The notes under the pieces are model-generated. The model worked only from the letters and a program-made list of their open reading frames with translations, ran no database searches and was not told the origin of the DNA. Below, piece by piece: positions 1-13,031 of a DNA stretch of 64,000 bases. The translations under genes and the position numbers were made by a program. Origin of the DNA: Cinnamomum chago (taxonomy: Eukaryota; Streptophyta; Magnoliopsida; Laurales; Lauraceae); assembly GCA_038049695.1 (NCBI GenBank), contig CP142452.1, forward strand, positions 93,937,501 to 94,001,500, written 5' to 3'. The first letter of the stretch is position 1; each line of letters starts with the position of its first letter.

Positions 1-51
1 AAAATCCCCACATGTCATAAATGAAACATAAAGAATATATTTTTTTCTTAC

Positions 52-2375
52 CTGTTTGACTTTATCAGCATCACCACACCCTGTTCCGGCCATGATTATC
101 TTAACTGCTGTCGTATCAGCGACATGCGTACTTGAAGTGCCAATAGATCTGGTAACATTAGCTTTCACTTGATGAGATTCAGCAGAGATATCAGTATCCG
201 CCTTTTATCAGAAAAAAAAAAAAAAAAAGTTAGAATAGCCTTCACAATAAATAAAGATCCTTAATGCATCAAAGCAAGAAAGGATAATTCATTTATCAGT
301 AAAACACGGAAGAACGATAATTGATAGAAACCTTTATTACAATAGGCCAAGCTGGTCCATTACAAGAATCTTCTTTTAGTTTGATGCTATTATAGTGCTC
401 TCCATCATGATATGATCTGCCAAAGCAATTTTAGGTCATACTGTTGACTTAATAATTTAATATAAGAATCTGAAGATAAATCCTACCAATCATGTAAATT
501 CTACTTTTTTTTTATAGAAAACACTACTGCTTTAATCCCCATAAGTTGCAGAAATTGCAAAGAATTCCATTTTAACAACCCTATCTCTACAACTATATTT
601 TTTTGGTGGGGGTTAGAGAGAGAGAGAGAGAGTTGATGATGTCGGCACCTGAAAAGGTCATCAGTATCAACAAGCATGCCAGGGTCCAAAGCATCATGAT
701 CCATTATGATCTCAAAGACCTTGTAACAGGATCTAGGTCCAAAGATTTTGATCTACAAAGAGAATTCTATCTGAGACCTCAACTGCTCTTATCAGAACCA
801 TCAAGAATTCTTCCGTAATCTATCAGCTTTAAATGTCTTTACCAAATCAAAATTTTGTAGATTCTTTGTGAGACAGTGAAACCAAAGGTGTCATCACCTT
901 TCTGAAAAAAAGTGTTCCAAACAACCACATTCAAGTAAAGAAGAAGCCCAACCTTTTAAAGCTACTAAGTACAAGCACATGCTCCACCACTTTGTAGAAA
1001 GTAAAAGTAGCTACTCAAATACCATTTCTCAAAAGAAGAAGAAGAAATGTGAATGCCCAAAAATCCAAAAGCTCCTATGAACTTCTAGCCATATTAGATA
1101 GGGATGAAAACAGGTTGGTTTGGTCATACTGTACCCACATCTCCTTAATACATAGTACTTGTGTACATATCACTTGGTTACTCGGGTATTTGAGTATGGA
1201 TCCCACGAGACTCGGACTCAGCTCGATTATCAATCAGGTCCAAACAGAGGGTTCACACTTAGATTTTCTGGGTCTCATCGTTCCGATATCCAGGTAAAGT
1301 GAGGTCCATTACATCCCTGAACTCTATGCATTTGTTGACACAAAAGAAACATGGCCCTACACCCTACATTGTTAACATGTGTTTTTTCCCAAAACAAATG
1401 TATCACACTTAAAGCTATCCACAAAGGTGAAGGAAAAAATTGGAAAGCTGAATTTCTACATTTACATAGGGCCTCCAGCCGGAACTTACAGGAAAATTAG
1501 CATCAAACAAATAATTCATTGACTGTAACTTAAAACGAACTCACAATTCCAGCCTTATGTTTCACAGATCCAACTCTTGTGATACTTACAAATGAATCAT
1601 ACGAGTTCCTGGGCGATCAAAGTTTTGTATGTACCAACGAGGCGACATAATCTGCGGCAAGAAAAATAATGAAAGCACCAAATTTTACCTTATTAATTTT
1701 AGGCATAGTTCATTTTTATAGCATTCGTGTACAAAATTATGCAAAAGAAAATTAAAAATTAAAAAAAAATTAATGACTACATTTCATGTGAAAATGCTAC
1801 AAGAGAGAAATCATTTCAACAACTAAAAGCTACACAGAACAAACTTGATTATACTGAGAAGATACCCAGTACCAACTACATCAACCAAGAAACTAATGGT
1901 CATGGGGTTTAAATGAAGAATGCCAGGATGCGCTCATAACACTTTGAATAATCCAGAAAAATGGATGCCATCTAAATTAACAATCCAAACTGATAAGGGA
2001 TGATGAAACAGTATGAACCACGCAACAAACAGCTGCCTCAGTAATAATGTAATATCACTGGGATCCAGTAGTGCTGCGACATCTGGGAGAGGATGTGCCT
2101 GTTGGGTCAGCCATGGGGCCCAATGGGTCTAGATCCAGTACATCAACCTTGAGCCCACTTTGAGGGGCTTGGCTTGGACCAGAAGCTTATCATGGAAACT
2201 ATGTGCCTTACATAAGTAATATATATAAGGGAGATGCTCTTGGGAGAGTCAATTTCACAGTACTATGAGAGTAAGGGGTGGGGACCCTCGCATTTGGTCT
2301 GTTGGCATTAGATATGGATGTGAGGGCCCCCACCCTTACTCTCATAGTACCGTTGGAGTAACTCTCACAGGAGCA

Positions 2376-2416
<41 letters not shown>

Positions 2417-5400
2417 AGCAAGGCTCTCCTAAGCTCAAGCTTACGAAAAAATTTCTTAAGCTCATGCTTGTAGGGCCCACCTTTGGTCCATCCAAATGGA
2501 CCAAACACATGACTTTCCTAAATTGCACATGTCCACCAACTTTCGGTCAGATCCGAATTTACTGGACCGTTGGATCGACTATGTATTGATCCGAATGGAT
2601 CGTTAACCGTTAACCGTTAAACTTTTGGGCCTATATGGAGATGATAGAAACCCATTTGGGACTGATTTTTTGTAGAGAGGAAAATCCCAGGGAATCCTTG
2701 AAATACCCCCTACCCCCATCCTCATGTGGGTCCCCAGGTGGGCTCCACCACACACTTGAGCTTACCTTATCCTAAGCTTGAGCTTAAGAGAGCTGGCCCC
2801 TATATATTGGAAACGTATGTGTCTTACAGCAGATAGGGAAGTGAATAGTGATAGTATTAAAGATAGAAATGTGTTGTGATATGATCGATTGATATTTTTT
2901 TGGAAAGCACATAGCCAAAGGAGAGAAAACTTAAGATGGCATGTGACCTTTATCCCAAAACCCTAAAAAATATTTTTAAACAAATTTACCAGTCAAGACG
3001 GTCATATAGCCATATCAGAGACATATTAGCCATGCCAGCGTATCAGCTGATACCTCAGGGATACATGTATCACCCAGATAAGAAGTACCGGCCAGCCAAA
3101 AACCAGATGTATAGTGGTCAATACCCTCTGTAGCAGCCAATACTTGAGACCATGTTCAGATCACTCATTGACCTAGGATAATAAAAAAAAAAAGATCAGA
3201 ATAGATCCATTGCCATCATTGGAACTGGAGATGATGGAAGTTAGTTGGCTCAATTCTTCAGTGACAGTGAAGACAAACAGGGCCCACTGGTCAACCACAG
3301 ACCACATAAAAAGCTCCGAGGCATGCGAAATTGTTCCAGGAACATAGGTGTGCATCCGTACAACTGAATCTCTCTCCCTTTCATTCAGGCTCTTGACTGC
3401 TTCATTCTGATATCGTGAACTATATTAATATAGCTTGCTCTTCAACATTCAAGATAGCAGTGTTGTCCAACCAACACTCCCCCATCCAGAATTTGTATCT
3501 CTACCAACCCCTCCTCCCTCCCTCTCCAACCGAAATCCTAACTCTTTTTTTTTTTTTTCCTTACCCTTTTCCTATGCTGAATCTCCATATTTGTTAGAAT
3601 CATATATTTCTACTTAGAGGTAACAAGTTGTATTCGGCCACAACATGGAGCAAACTGATTATCTCAATTGGAAGTTATGATTATAGAATTCCTCTTCTAA
3701 GTAATGCAGGGAACTTCCGCATCAGTCACAGCCAGTTTTTCAAAAGAGAATGATGAAGTCACTTCATTATGTACTTAAACGACAAACAACCTTGTGGCCC
3801 AATATGAAGACCCTCCACTGAGAGGAAACATCACAGAATCATCTTCAAGTATCCATTGTCACCTCAGGAGGAGACTGAGCATGAACATAATGTCCAACAA
3901 GTGAAATGGGAAATCGAACAGATCTGGCCCATTATATAATTTTAATGTCCAGTACCTGATGGTACATGTGTACTTGGCCTAACTGAGAACATATAGTAGT
4001 TGGCTATGCTTTCACTTAAATAAAAAATGAATTGAAGGACTATCTAATGTCTGGAAGCCTTGATAATTCATGAGACATGTAAGGAACAAGATGTTGAAAC
4101 TCTTGGAGAGAAGTGCATACATGATGAATGCAGATATTGCTACGGGTGACAAGGGAAGCCGCTTGCAATTCCATATGGCCTGCCCATGTTCCATCCTTTT
4201 CCATGGACTTGCAATACTCATCAAATGGAGCATCATCCTCAATAAAAGGCTCAAACTCTTCCCGGTGCTTCTGTTAATTACAGTTCTGACATCAGATATA
4301 TTTATTAGTTGGTTGAAATTAACGCAAAAGAATGTAACAGCAAATGACCTTCAAAATAAATGAGTAAAAGATTTTTAAAAAATATACCTATGCGGATATC
4401 AGATGAAGGCCTAATAGTAAAAAAGATTAAACTTATGAAGTTAAGAAGTTTATAAACATTACTTGATTAGCTTCCCTTCAAAGGGGGAGAAGACCAAACT
4501 AAAAATACGTTTGATGTCCATCACAATTCACAACTCAGTTAATCCAAATACAAAAAAGTGCATGCCTGTCCAGACCATTCAAAACTCCAAGTAAAGATGG
4601 GTAAAAAAAAAAGAAGGGAATAAAAAGAAGAAATCATGTTTGTTGGAGCATCGAGAATGGTGGTTTGCGGTGTTAAATTGGATCTTAGATTTTTCTTCTC
4701 AACTAGTCATTTCATGACGAGAAAAATCATTCAATCAGTATAATTTTGCATTATGCATCATCTACAATGTGCCTTGGATGTGCACATGCCATGTGTGCAG
4801 TGGATGAGTTCCCAAGTTGTGGAAGAACACTGCAATCTGTCACAACAGGAAAAGGGGATAAGCTCATAGCATCCATTTCAGCCAGCATAAAATTTTGTTA
4901 CATCCATAATATGAATTGACATAACATTTTGTGATCGTGATGATACAATAAAATAAGTATATGTGAAGCAGTCATCAGTTACATCACTGTTGGATTCGCA
5001 AATCTAAAGTAGAATTGATGGATCCAATTTGTCAGCCTATAGTCTTAAGTCGCACAACTAGTTGTGGTTTTTATTCCATTTGAATAGAACTAGATGCCAA
5101 TTTTGATCAATGGAAAATAACAATCAGCCTGTAATTGCACCCAAAGTCCCTTCTCAAACAACAAATACTTAAATAAATGAATGAACCCAAAATCATTGCT
5201 TTAGTAAGCATCTGAAATTAGATTACCTTGATGTTTTATTGTAACTACTTATGCTTTTTTCAAAAAGATGAAAATGCCTCTTAAAATAAACTTCATTTTA
5301 AAGATCCAAAGAATAGAATAAGCAAAAAAAAAAAAAAGGAACTTATTTTCTAATTTGCTCGAGAAATAGTAGTTGCAAGGATGGATATAAATTAAGCGAT

Positions 5401-8163
5401 AATGCCATGAAATTAAAATATTGAACAGACAGAAAAATTAAGAAAGGCAATAAAGTTCAATAATGAACAACACAATTACATGAGATGCTAATAGAAAAAA
5501 AATAAGATCATGTGGTCAACAACTTAATTGGGCAACCTGATTTAACATGGTGAATATCAAAGAAAACACTGCACTTAATGAACACTATCAACTCAAAAAT
5601 TACCACCAAGTGTGATCAGATGACACCATAGTGAACACACCCAAGATATAAGTACTAAAATGAAGTTTTACTAAATAATACTGAAAAAAAATCTAAGGGC
5701 TTTAAAATAGATCGTCCAAAGATAGAATATAAGAATTGCAACATCAGTGAGGACGTGCAAAGAGTTGAAACTCCTATGGGTTCGTTCAAAAGTTTTTTTT
5801 TTTTTTTTTAACTTTAGTTCAAAAGATACCACCCAAGCGATTTATTCTAATATCCTGGCTCAATAATTATTAAGGATGGAGAGATTGAAGATGTCAAGCA
5901 TAGGATAAGAGTGGGATGTTTGAAGTCGAGACATGCTCCTAAAGTGCTTTGTGATCAGCTCATACTAACCAAATTGAAGGGGAAATTTGATATGATATCG
6001 AATTAGACCAACTAAGACATACGGAGCAGAATGTTGGACAATCAAAAAACAACAAGTGCACAAAATGAGTGCAGCTGATATGAGATTTTTTTTTTCTGGC
6101 TACATGGGGATACTGGTAGATGAGTGATAGTTAGCTGACAATGAGAATGTTGAGCTAGATATGTGGTAAAACTATGAAAGAAGGAATTAGAAATGAACGC
6201 TTTCGGGAGCATTTAGGAGTAGCATCAATGGGTGATAAATTAATTTTAGACTCATTTAAGATGGTTTAAACATGCCCAACATAGGCCAATACAAGCATCA
6301 TAAAGGAAAATTTTTCTATGCAGGTTAATGGCCCACCTAGAAAAAAAAAAGGTAGGCCAAAGAGGCCAAAGATGGTAGCAAGGAAGATGTGAAGAAGTAC
6401 AACCTATCCGAAGATTTGTACCAAGATAGCTTGGAATGGAGAAACACAGTTCATGGAGCCGAACCCAACATAGATGGGACAAGGCTTGGGTGATGATAAC
6501 GGATAAAAAAATTCTAAATACCTCAATACTCTATACAATATGAATTTTGATGTCAATGATGGTTTTACTACAGACATGTGATCAGAAATGGGCAGGTCAT
6601 ACAAAATAAACAATGAATTCTAAGATCAGTAACAATTGTTGAAAAATGTGTAAAAGGTGATATTAGTTACATTACAATAACAAATTATGAAAAAGAAAAT
6701 AGTAAAGAAAGGCAAGAAAACAATAACAATAGATCATTTTCACTGAGATAAACAGTTGTATACCAAAATGTGCTGTACCACCATCTGCCGGTATTTTCCA
6801 TGTTCTTCTTCATTGCCTTCCAACTGATCAGCAAGAGCCCTGAAACTAGTAATAAATCATCTTCTTGTGCATGTTTTTGTGTGGTGGAAAAGGAAAAAAA
6901 AGGGGGTTCACTACCATGAGTGTGAAATGTAAAAAAATGTGACATTGTCAGCAAACCTAAAGAAGCAGTTTCCATCTGCAGTCACTTGAATGATTTTCAA
7001 TCCCAGAGCATCAAGCTGGGAACGGAAATGTGCAATGTCAGCCTGCTTTCCATGCTGCTTCACCTATTCATCAAATAAAATCTTTTGTAAGATACTAAGA
7101 TTGGAACAAACTTCAATATAGAAAACACACAGGATTTTCTTTTTCTTTTTTTTTTGGCTAGGATGGACTTGAACTCGTGCACTCGACCCCTACAGGCGGC
7201 ATTTGGTGTTACGCGCTGACAATACCTTTAATTCAAGATATCGTGCTGGAACTAGCTTATTCAAACCAAATCATTTTACCCACACGATCAAAGTACCAAA
7301 AGAAAATGGCAGTTCGGGTTGTGATCAGGTCAGGTTGGTGGGTTGAATTATTTGAATGGCAAATAGAGCATGTTGTCATCATCAAAGCCTTGTTACTACT
7401 ATATCAGAATTTTATAGCAAATGGGGCATGTGCGGACTCAAATCTTTTCTTCTTTTTTTTTTTAATGGTATGCATGGACAATTGGGTTATCTATAGTAGC
7501 CCGAACCCAGAATATTAGTAGTATTACCTGTATCAACCAGTTTGATTTCAAATCATGAATAGATGTCAAACTGTTGAGTAAATCAAATTGTGAATTATTC
7601 GAAAGAACTACTTCTTAGTTTCATCATAGTTAACACCAACTAGCTAATATGACAAATTGGTAATCCTACAGTCAACCCCATTTTGAAATCCCATCTGGAA
7701 AGTTAGGATTTCCACTAAAATCAGAAACCCGATTCTTCTTTCTCCATTTGCTGGACTATACTTAAGAAATTAATTAGATCATACAGATAAATAAAAACAT
7801 CAAAGTACAATACAAACCAAACCCCATTCAGAAAGACTCTCCAGTATAACAACGGGAAGAGCACCCTACTTGGTTTCATGCAGAAAGAACATCCAACATA
7901 GCTTTGAACTAAGACTAAATCTTATGTAATTTCATAAAGCACATAAGTCATACTAGAACATTCAGAAGGAGTGCGAACTGGTAAAAGCAAACTTCAAAGT
8001 GAAAATCCAGGAAAGGAGGATCATTTTCTGTCATTTGAAGTAGAGAAGAGGCAGGCATTGATGGCCGATGCAGATCCGAAAGGAGAAGAGGATGACAAAG
8101 AACACTTACGGTGGGTTGCCTTTTGGGTTTGGGTTTCTGAATCTGATGCTTATTTCGAACCAT
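52..8163 (-). CDS. OTU7: OTU-domain deubiquitinase, OTU7-like, 3' end off window
   Basis: Cysteine-type ubiquitin protease of the ovarian-tumour family, closest from memory to plant OTU7 (OTU plus SEC-C type). Exons on the minus strand: 8163-8110, 7063-6957, 6839-6764, 4270-4121, 1651-1590, 416-332, 201-52. All have GT donors and AG acceptors and the phases join without a break. The start was chosen because the first exon encodes MVRNKHQIQKPKPKRQPT, a basic leader typical of this family. Exon 2 ends in the catalytic-Cys motif ADGNCFFR. Exon 3 gives ALADQLEGNEEEH, exon 4 gives DGTWAGHMELQAAS, and the join of exons 5 and 6 rebuilds HLSYHDGEHYNS with the catalytic His. Exon 7 begins a UBA-like stretch (VKIIMAGTG). 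The remaining C-terminus, where a SEC-C metal motif is expected, lies beyond position 1. Introns of 1.0-2.5 kb carry MITEs and an RTE LINE tail. The family call is firm; the exact orthologue is inferred. Confidence 0.9.
615..632. repeat. (AG)n microsatellite
   Basis: A short run of GA/AG dinucleotides inside intron 5 of the OTU gene. The rest of that intron (417-1589) shows no gene or recognisable element. Confidence 0.8.
2231..2379. mobile_element. Foldback MITE in OTU intron 4
   Basis: The left arm begins GAGATGCTCTTGGGAGAGT. The reverse complement of the right end begins GAGATGCTCCTGTGAGAGT. Similarity continues inward through TACTATGAGAGTAAGG, so almost the whole 149 bp can fold into one hairpin with arms of about 65 nt. 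It sits between TA-rich flanks, consistent with insertion at TA repeats. No coding capacity. The superfamily is not determined. Confidence 0.75.
2380..2414. repeat. (TA)n microsatellite
   Basis: Nearly perfect TA dinucleotide run separating two MITE-like elements; it probably served as the insertion target of one or both. Confidence 0.9.
2415..2800. mobile_element. 386-bp MITE, copy 1, in OTU intron 4
   Basis: Terminal inverted repeats of about 27 bp: the left end reads GGAGCAAGGCTCTCCTAAGC and the reverse complement of the right end reads GGGGCCAGCTCTCTTAAGC, both continuing into TCAAGCTTA. TATATA lies on both sides. A second, diverged copy lies at 13176-13529 and matches along its length (for example ACTTTCGGTCA and AATTTACTGGACC), showing a dispersed non-autonomous family. 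No ORF of note. Confidence 0.8.
5851..6505 (+). mobile_element. RTE-clade LINE, 3'-terminal fragment
   Basis: Degenerate translation fragments match the end of plant RTE reverse transcriptase ORFs: a piece resembling KDGEIEDVKHRI near 5870-5910, then CWTIKKQQVHKMSAADMR-like sequence near 6030-6085, and finally GPP-RKKKGRPKRP-like and EWR-type remnants before the characteristic 3' end GACAAGGCTTGG followed by a GAT-rich tail. Several stops and frameshifts show it is dead and 5'-truncated. It lies antisense to the OTU gene, inside intron 3 (4271-6763). Confidence 0.75.
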
Positions 8164-8314
8164 CGCAAGAAGATCGAGCGGAGTTTCTGAGACTTAGAAA
8201 ATCGCCTTCGCGATTTGGCTTCTCTCTATCTCTCTCTGTCTGGAATTTTGTCGAACAGGTTTCTTACGCTCGGGCAAAAACGCTGCTACTGATGAGACTG
8301 AATGCGAGGGACTT
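8164..8314 (-). promoter_or_regulatory. presumed proximal promoter/5'UTR of the OTU gene
   Basis: Upstream of the OTU start codon only about 150 bp remain before a hAT-like element begins. The interval contains a CT-rich run (about 8221-8240, plus-strand sense). I see no clear TATA box for the minus strand. Transcription therefore probably starts either within this short interval or inside the transposon; this is inference from position only. Confidence 0.3.
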
Positions 8315-9378
8315 GGGGCTTGTTTGGCAAATCTTATCTTCACGAAACAGATCCGTATGATATAGATCTATTTCAAATGGAGCGGTTTGAAATTGATGTT
8401 TTACAAATAGACTGTTTGGTAAGATATAGATATTTTAAAAATAGACTGTTTGGTAAGATACATGTAAAAATAGATCTAATGGTCTGGGCATTTTGCAAAT
8501 ATATCAAAATCTGTGATCATACAACAATTGAAATTTTATCTCAAACACGTGTTCCACATTTTAATTACTATAGGCGGTTTGGATCTTCATTTTGGTTTGG
8601 ATCTTGCATTTAGGGGCCATGATTTAAAAAAAATTATATATAAATGTCTGTCGTTTTTTATAAATATCTCAAAATCTATGATGATCCAATGGCTAAAATT
8701 TGGACCATTGGTCGTGAATGATCTTTTGAATATATCTAATAGTTTGGATCATGATTTATGATGCCTGAATTTAAAAAAAATAAAAAAATACCACACTGCT
8801 GTGTACAACTTCAAGACTCAATCACTAAGGCATGGGACATCAATGGTCAAAAACGTTTTTGTAAATATCTCAAGATCCACTTTGAATTAGAGGCTCAATT
8901 TTGGGCCCATAGCCGTTTTTGGCCCTCCAAAGAGAACCAACGGATCGGATCTTGAATGTGGGGCCCACAATGTCCGGAATATTACATCAAATGGCTCACT
9001 TTTTTTTGCAAATATCTCGAGATTCGAGAATGATCAATGGCTGAAATTTGGACACGTGGCCGTGTTGGGCCTTCTTCACATTTCTGGCGGTCCGGATCAT
9101 GATTGTGGGTCCCATAAATTAAAAAAAAAATCAAAAACCGGACTGCCCCATGACACCGTCCAAGTCACTGTAGCCTCACTTCACCCACATGTCTTTCCGC
9201 TTCAGACAAAGTCCACTGATTCAATTATCACCCTTTTGCTGGCTTCTTGAAATGGAGGCAAAGCATCTTAACACCATTTCAAATGGACTTAACAATTTGA
9301 GTTACCAAACGGTCTTAAAACTATTACAAACAGTTTTAAGACAAATAGAGGCAATATTAAGAGTTGCCAAACGCCACC
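8315..9378. mobile_element. hAT-like non-autonomous element next to the OTU promoter
   Basis: Left end GGGGCTTGTTTGGCAAATC; reverse complement of right end GGTGGCGTTTGGCAACTC, both continuing into TTA. Subterminal motifs are also inverted: CTGTTTGGTAAGATA occurs twice at 8409-8460, and its inverse, TTACCAAACGGTCTTA, near 9302. The interior holds four degenerate units sharing AAATATCTC(A/G)AGAT at about 8495, 8660, 8858 and 9007, spaced 150-200 bp. No protein is encoded. A convincing 8-bp target duplication could not be found, so the hAT assignment rests on the TIR style. Confidence 0.6.
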
Positions 9379-9420
9379 TTGGTCCATGTCTCTATCTTCA
9401 GTGGGCGCTATTATATTTAG

Positions 9421-10430
9421 GATTAAATTTCCAAAAAGTATCAACACTTTTTGGCTCGTTTTAGAAAAAGTACATAACGATTTAAATATTTCAAAAAATA
9501 TATAAGACTTTTTTATAATTAATTTAGCGAGCTGCTGTTGGGATTCAAATTTTCTCCCTTCCCACACACACAATAAAAAAAATGTGAAATTACTTTTTTA
9601 CCCACCCTCTCCCTTTCTCTCTCCCCACCTCCCCTTCACCTCCGGCCGGCGACAAATCCGCCGCCATCCCCTACCTTCCCCTTCACCTCTGCCTCACGAC
9701 AGATTGAATTCCAACCGCCTTCCCCCTGCCCCTGCCCCTCTGTTTTCTCTCCCCCTTCTCTTCTCCCTGTCTCTCCCTCCCCATTTCTCCCTCTCCCTTC
9801 CTTTCCTTGGCTTGCGGCAGGTCGAGCAACTTGGCATTCACTGCGATCGCCTGGCTGTCCGATCTACCGCCGGTCGAAGGTGGAGGGGGAGGTAGGTAGA
9901 GAGAAAGGGAGAGGATGGGCAAAAAGGTAATTTCACAGGGTATTTTTTTATATAAAAAAAATGTGTGCGTGGAAAGTAAAAAACCTTGTGTGCCAATAGT
10001 AGTTCCCTAATTTTAAGCAAGTCCTTTCCAATTTTTTTATAAATTACCAAAATACCCCTTTCTCTCTAACCGATTTTTTTTTCTTTTCTCTATAAAACTA
10101 GCCATTTTTATTTTATTGATCATAATCATTTAATGAAATTAGTTTTTTACTCATTTAAAATACTCTTTTTTAACCATCCATGCATTGAAGGTAGTTGGAG
10201 TAGGCCCACTAGGTTATCTAGGTTGGACTTAGTCATTTTTCTTAAATGATCTATTAAAGGAAAGTTTTGAGAAATTACATAAGGTTCTTTTTAGTATTTC
10301 AAAAAAAATCATAGATAGAATTTAATTGAAAGAACTGTGAAAAACTTTATACTTTTTTGAAATATTTATGTCTTCGTGTAATTTTTTTTAAAACGAGCAA
10401 AAAGTTTTATACCATTTTGAAAGTTTCCCT
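9421..10430. mobile_element. Long-TIR element with GC-rich cargo (Pack-MULE-like, nested TIRs)
   Basis: Two layers of inverted repeat surround a pyrimidine-rich, GC-rich core at about 9603-9917. The outer arms, 9421-9510 and 10341-10430, share CTTTTTGGCTCGTTTTA versus CTTTTTGCTCGTTTTA and TAAATATTTCAAAAAA. The inner arms, about 9515-9602 and 9918-10015, share TGTGAAATTAC(T/C)TTTTT and CACACAC-rich sequence. The core differs sharply in base composition from the AT-rich surroundings, as in Pack-MULEs that have captured a gene 5' end. Its reading frames are proline/serine-rich low complexity and I recognise no protein. No clear 9-bp target duplication is seen. Confidence 0.5.
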
Positions 10431-11762
10431 TACATTTATACTAGGCGTGTCAAAAGCAATTTACAATTTGTTCGCCCAGGCAATTAGGATGTGAACAAGC
10501 CAAAACCGAATGTGACTGAAAATGGGTAGGCCGAAACTTCACACCCAGCCGAACCAAATGTGGACTATCCATATTTGTGCCATCTATAGATTAATACATT
10601 ATAAATTGAATTCTCGATTTTGTTTATTACCTAATGAATTTCCCAACACTAAAAAATCCTTATTAGCCCACATGCTTCGGTCTTGATATACCAATAAACC
10701 TAAATACTAGGATGTAAACAAGCCAAGTTAGATCATAAGCTGCTCTGGCTCGATTAAATAGAGCAAGTATGGGTCAATCGGATTGTTTCACGAGTCAAGT
10801 TCTATCTACGCCTGCTTGGCTTGAACTTAGATTGTTCAGGGACTCAGCTCGAGCTCGAGCTTGGTTGGGTCAATATATATATATATATGTACTGCATGAT
10901 ATACATACATAGAAATTATAAATTGCATCTTATATATTTAATTAAAATAGAAACAATTATCAAAACATAGTAGTGAATTATATAACAAAATAACTTAAAT
11001 ACATACTAAACTTAAGTTTATTTAAAGATAGAAGAAACCCATAGGTGTATTATCTAATGGTTATAAGTTTTCTTTTTTTTGGCTACAGGTAGGATGTCTC
11101 GTCAGGACCACCACCTTCAACTTGAGGAACTAGGGGTCCATCCAGGGGCATGCATGTGAAACCAAGTGTCAAACAACACTCAATCATGTGTGTGTGATGG
11201 CACTCTAATGGGCACGAGCTCGAGTTGGGCATGAGCGTGCTGTAGACCCTCAAGCCAAGTACAAGGTTGGCGTATATCAGCTTGATTTTCTAATAAGGAT
11301 TGGACCAAGTTCAGCACAAGTCTATCAAAGCTTGGCTCGGTTTAGAACTATTAGACAGGAGACTACTATTTTAACCGGGCATTGATAATGGCCCCAGACC
11401 GTGTAAGACTAAGCTACTCCAAGGCCCAAGCACAGCCAAGTTAACAACTGCTGGTAATATCAGCCTTCGACACAGATAGCATATTTACAATTAGGCGTGG
11501 CCAAGCATATTAGTGAAAATTTGGGCCCATTTGTGATTAATCTTTCAGGCGAGATACATCCATCTAGTCAGGCTTGTAGGCAAGCACAAGCCAACTCCTT
11601 GCCCATCTAGGTATTGGTACGAATTGTTAGCTAAAAAAAAATTAAGATGATATTAGAGCCAACCGGCCGCGAGTTCTAATCCAGGAAGATCGACTCGGCG
11701 AAAAAAAAAAAGTGCCTCTAGGTATCTAAAGAAATTTAAGAAGATCCTTATTCATTGCAAGC

Positions 11763-11844
11763 TACGTTTGGTCCAGCCCTCGTGCAATCCTAAAAATCCT
11801 TCAGTCGTTCTACGTTTGGTCCAGCCCTCGTGCAATCCTAAAAA
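11763..11844. repeat. Direct duplication, 48-bp period
   Basis: The phrase TACGTTTGGTCCAGCCCTCG followed by TGCAATCCTAAAAA occurs twice, 48 bp apart, with no mismatch in the shared ~34 bp. Confidence 0.85.
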
Positions 11845-12941
11845 AAGCGCCTCTGGGATCCAACGGTCCTGGGGGACCGGGCCAGGATTCGGTCCCCCCC
11901 AGTCGGTCCAAGTGGATTTATTGAAAATCCTTCACTTCATTTCCTCCAGGAACGTCTTTGCAATCTAAATTTCCTCCTATAAATCCTAGGCGCCTGTGGG
12001 ATTTAAGAAATTCCACCGCAAAAGATTGCATCATGCACAAGCCAGTAGTTCTTTTAAGTCCACAGTTCTTACATCTCAATAGACAACGAGGGATGAGCCA
12101 AGTTGACAGCTAATATAAAATTTTGCCACAGCACAGCATGAATTCTAAGAAACCCAGGTAATTTGAGTACAATGTGATCATCCTCTAGTGACAGATGGAC
12201 CTTTAATTAGAAAATGGATGCAGTGAGGCCGTCCATGACTGGTCACAACATATTCATGAGAGAAGATTTTGTTTTGGGTGGGAAGGAGGTGTGGTTGCAA
12301 AAGGAAAGAAGTAAAAGAGAGACCGAGAGAACAGGGAGGGAAGGGAATTTTCATCATTGGAAACGGTCTAGTTCGAGTCAGTTCATACTTACCGGCTCGA
12401 ACTAAAGAACCGAATTATGCAAACTGGGTTTAGGCCGCAATTGGACTGTTTGGGGCAGGTTGGCTAAACACAAACCTTCCTTGAATTACACCTGCCTGGG
12501 TTTTGATTTGTACCAAAACTGCCAGGACTGGCAAATTGGTCAGATTGGGCTAAAACAAATCGGGTGGAAAATGGATATAGACAGGGTTAAGTTCAACCCA
12601 TATTTGACCCCTTTTTAAAAATGGGTCAAGTTACATCAGCCCACACCTAATATGGGTCGACCCAATCCGGTCTGTATAACCTATATTCAATGTAGTCAAC
12701 CCATTTAAACCAACCCAAACTGTAGATCCTTGGTCCAAAAAGTCCAAGGCCTAAAAAAGACAAAACAAGCTCGGCCCATTGCCTCATTTCATATAAATAC
12801 ACTATTCTATGTACCAAAATAGTAAACCACCAAATTGTTTAAATGTGTTGGATACACAGGTAGACTGTAAGCCAACCCACTAAAATAGGTCAAGTGAGTC
12901 ATGTGGATTAACCGGGTTGACCCTAGTCAGACTTGTTTAAA

Positions 12942-13031
12942 TGCGGGTCAAGTTTTCCTAACCCATAACTCACTTACATATTGCGGGTCAAGTTTTCCTA
13001 ACCCATAACTCACTTACATATTGCGGGTCAG
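12942..13031. repeat. 40-bp tandem repeat, about 2.2 copies
   Basis: Units begin TGCGGGTCAAGTTTTCC at 12942 and 12982, with a partial third at 13022. The first two are identical. Confidence 0.9.

Noticed and set aside
9584-9895. Pro/Ser-rich 103-codon frame in the GC-rich cargo
   Set aside because: Low-complexity pyrimidine tract; no recognisable domain and no exon borders.
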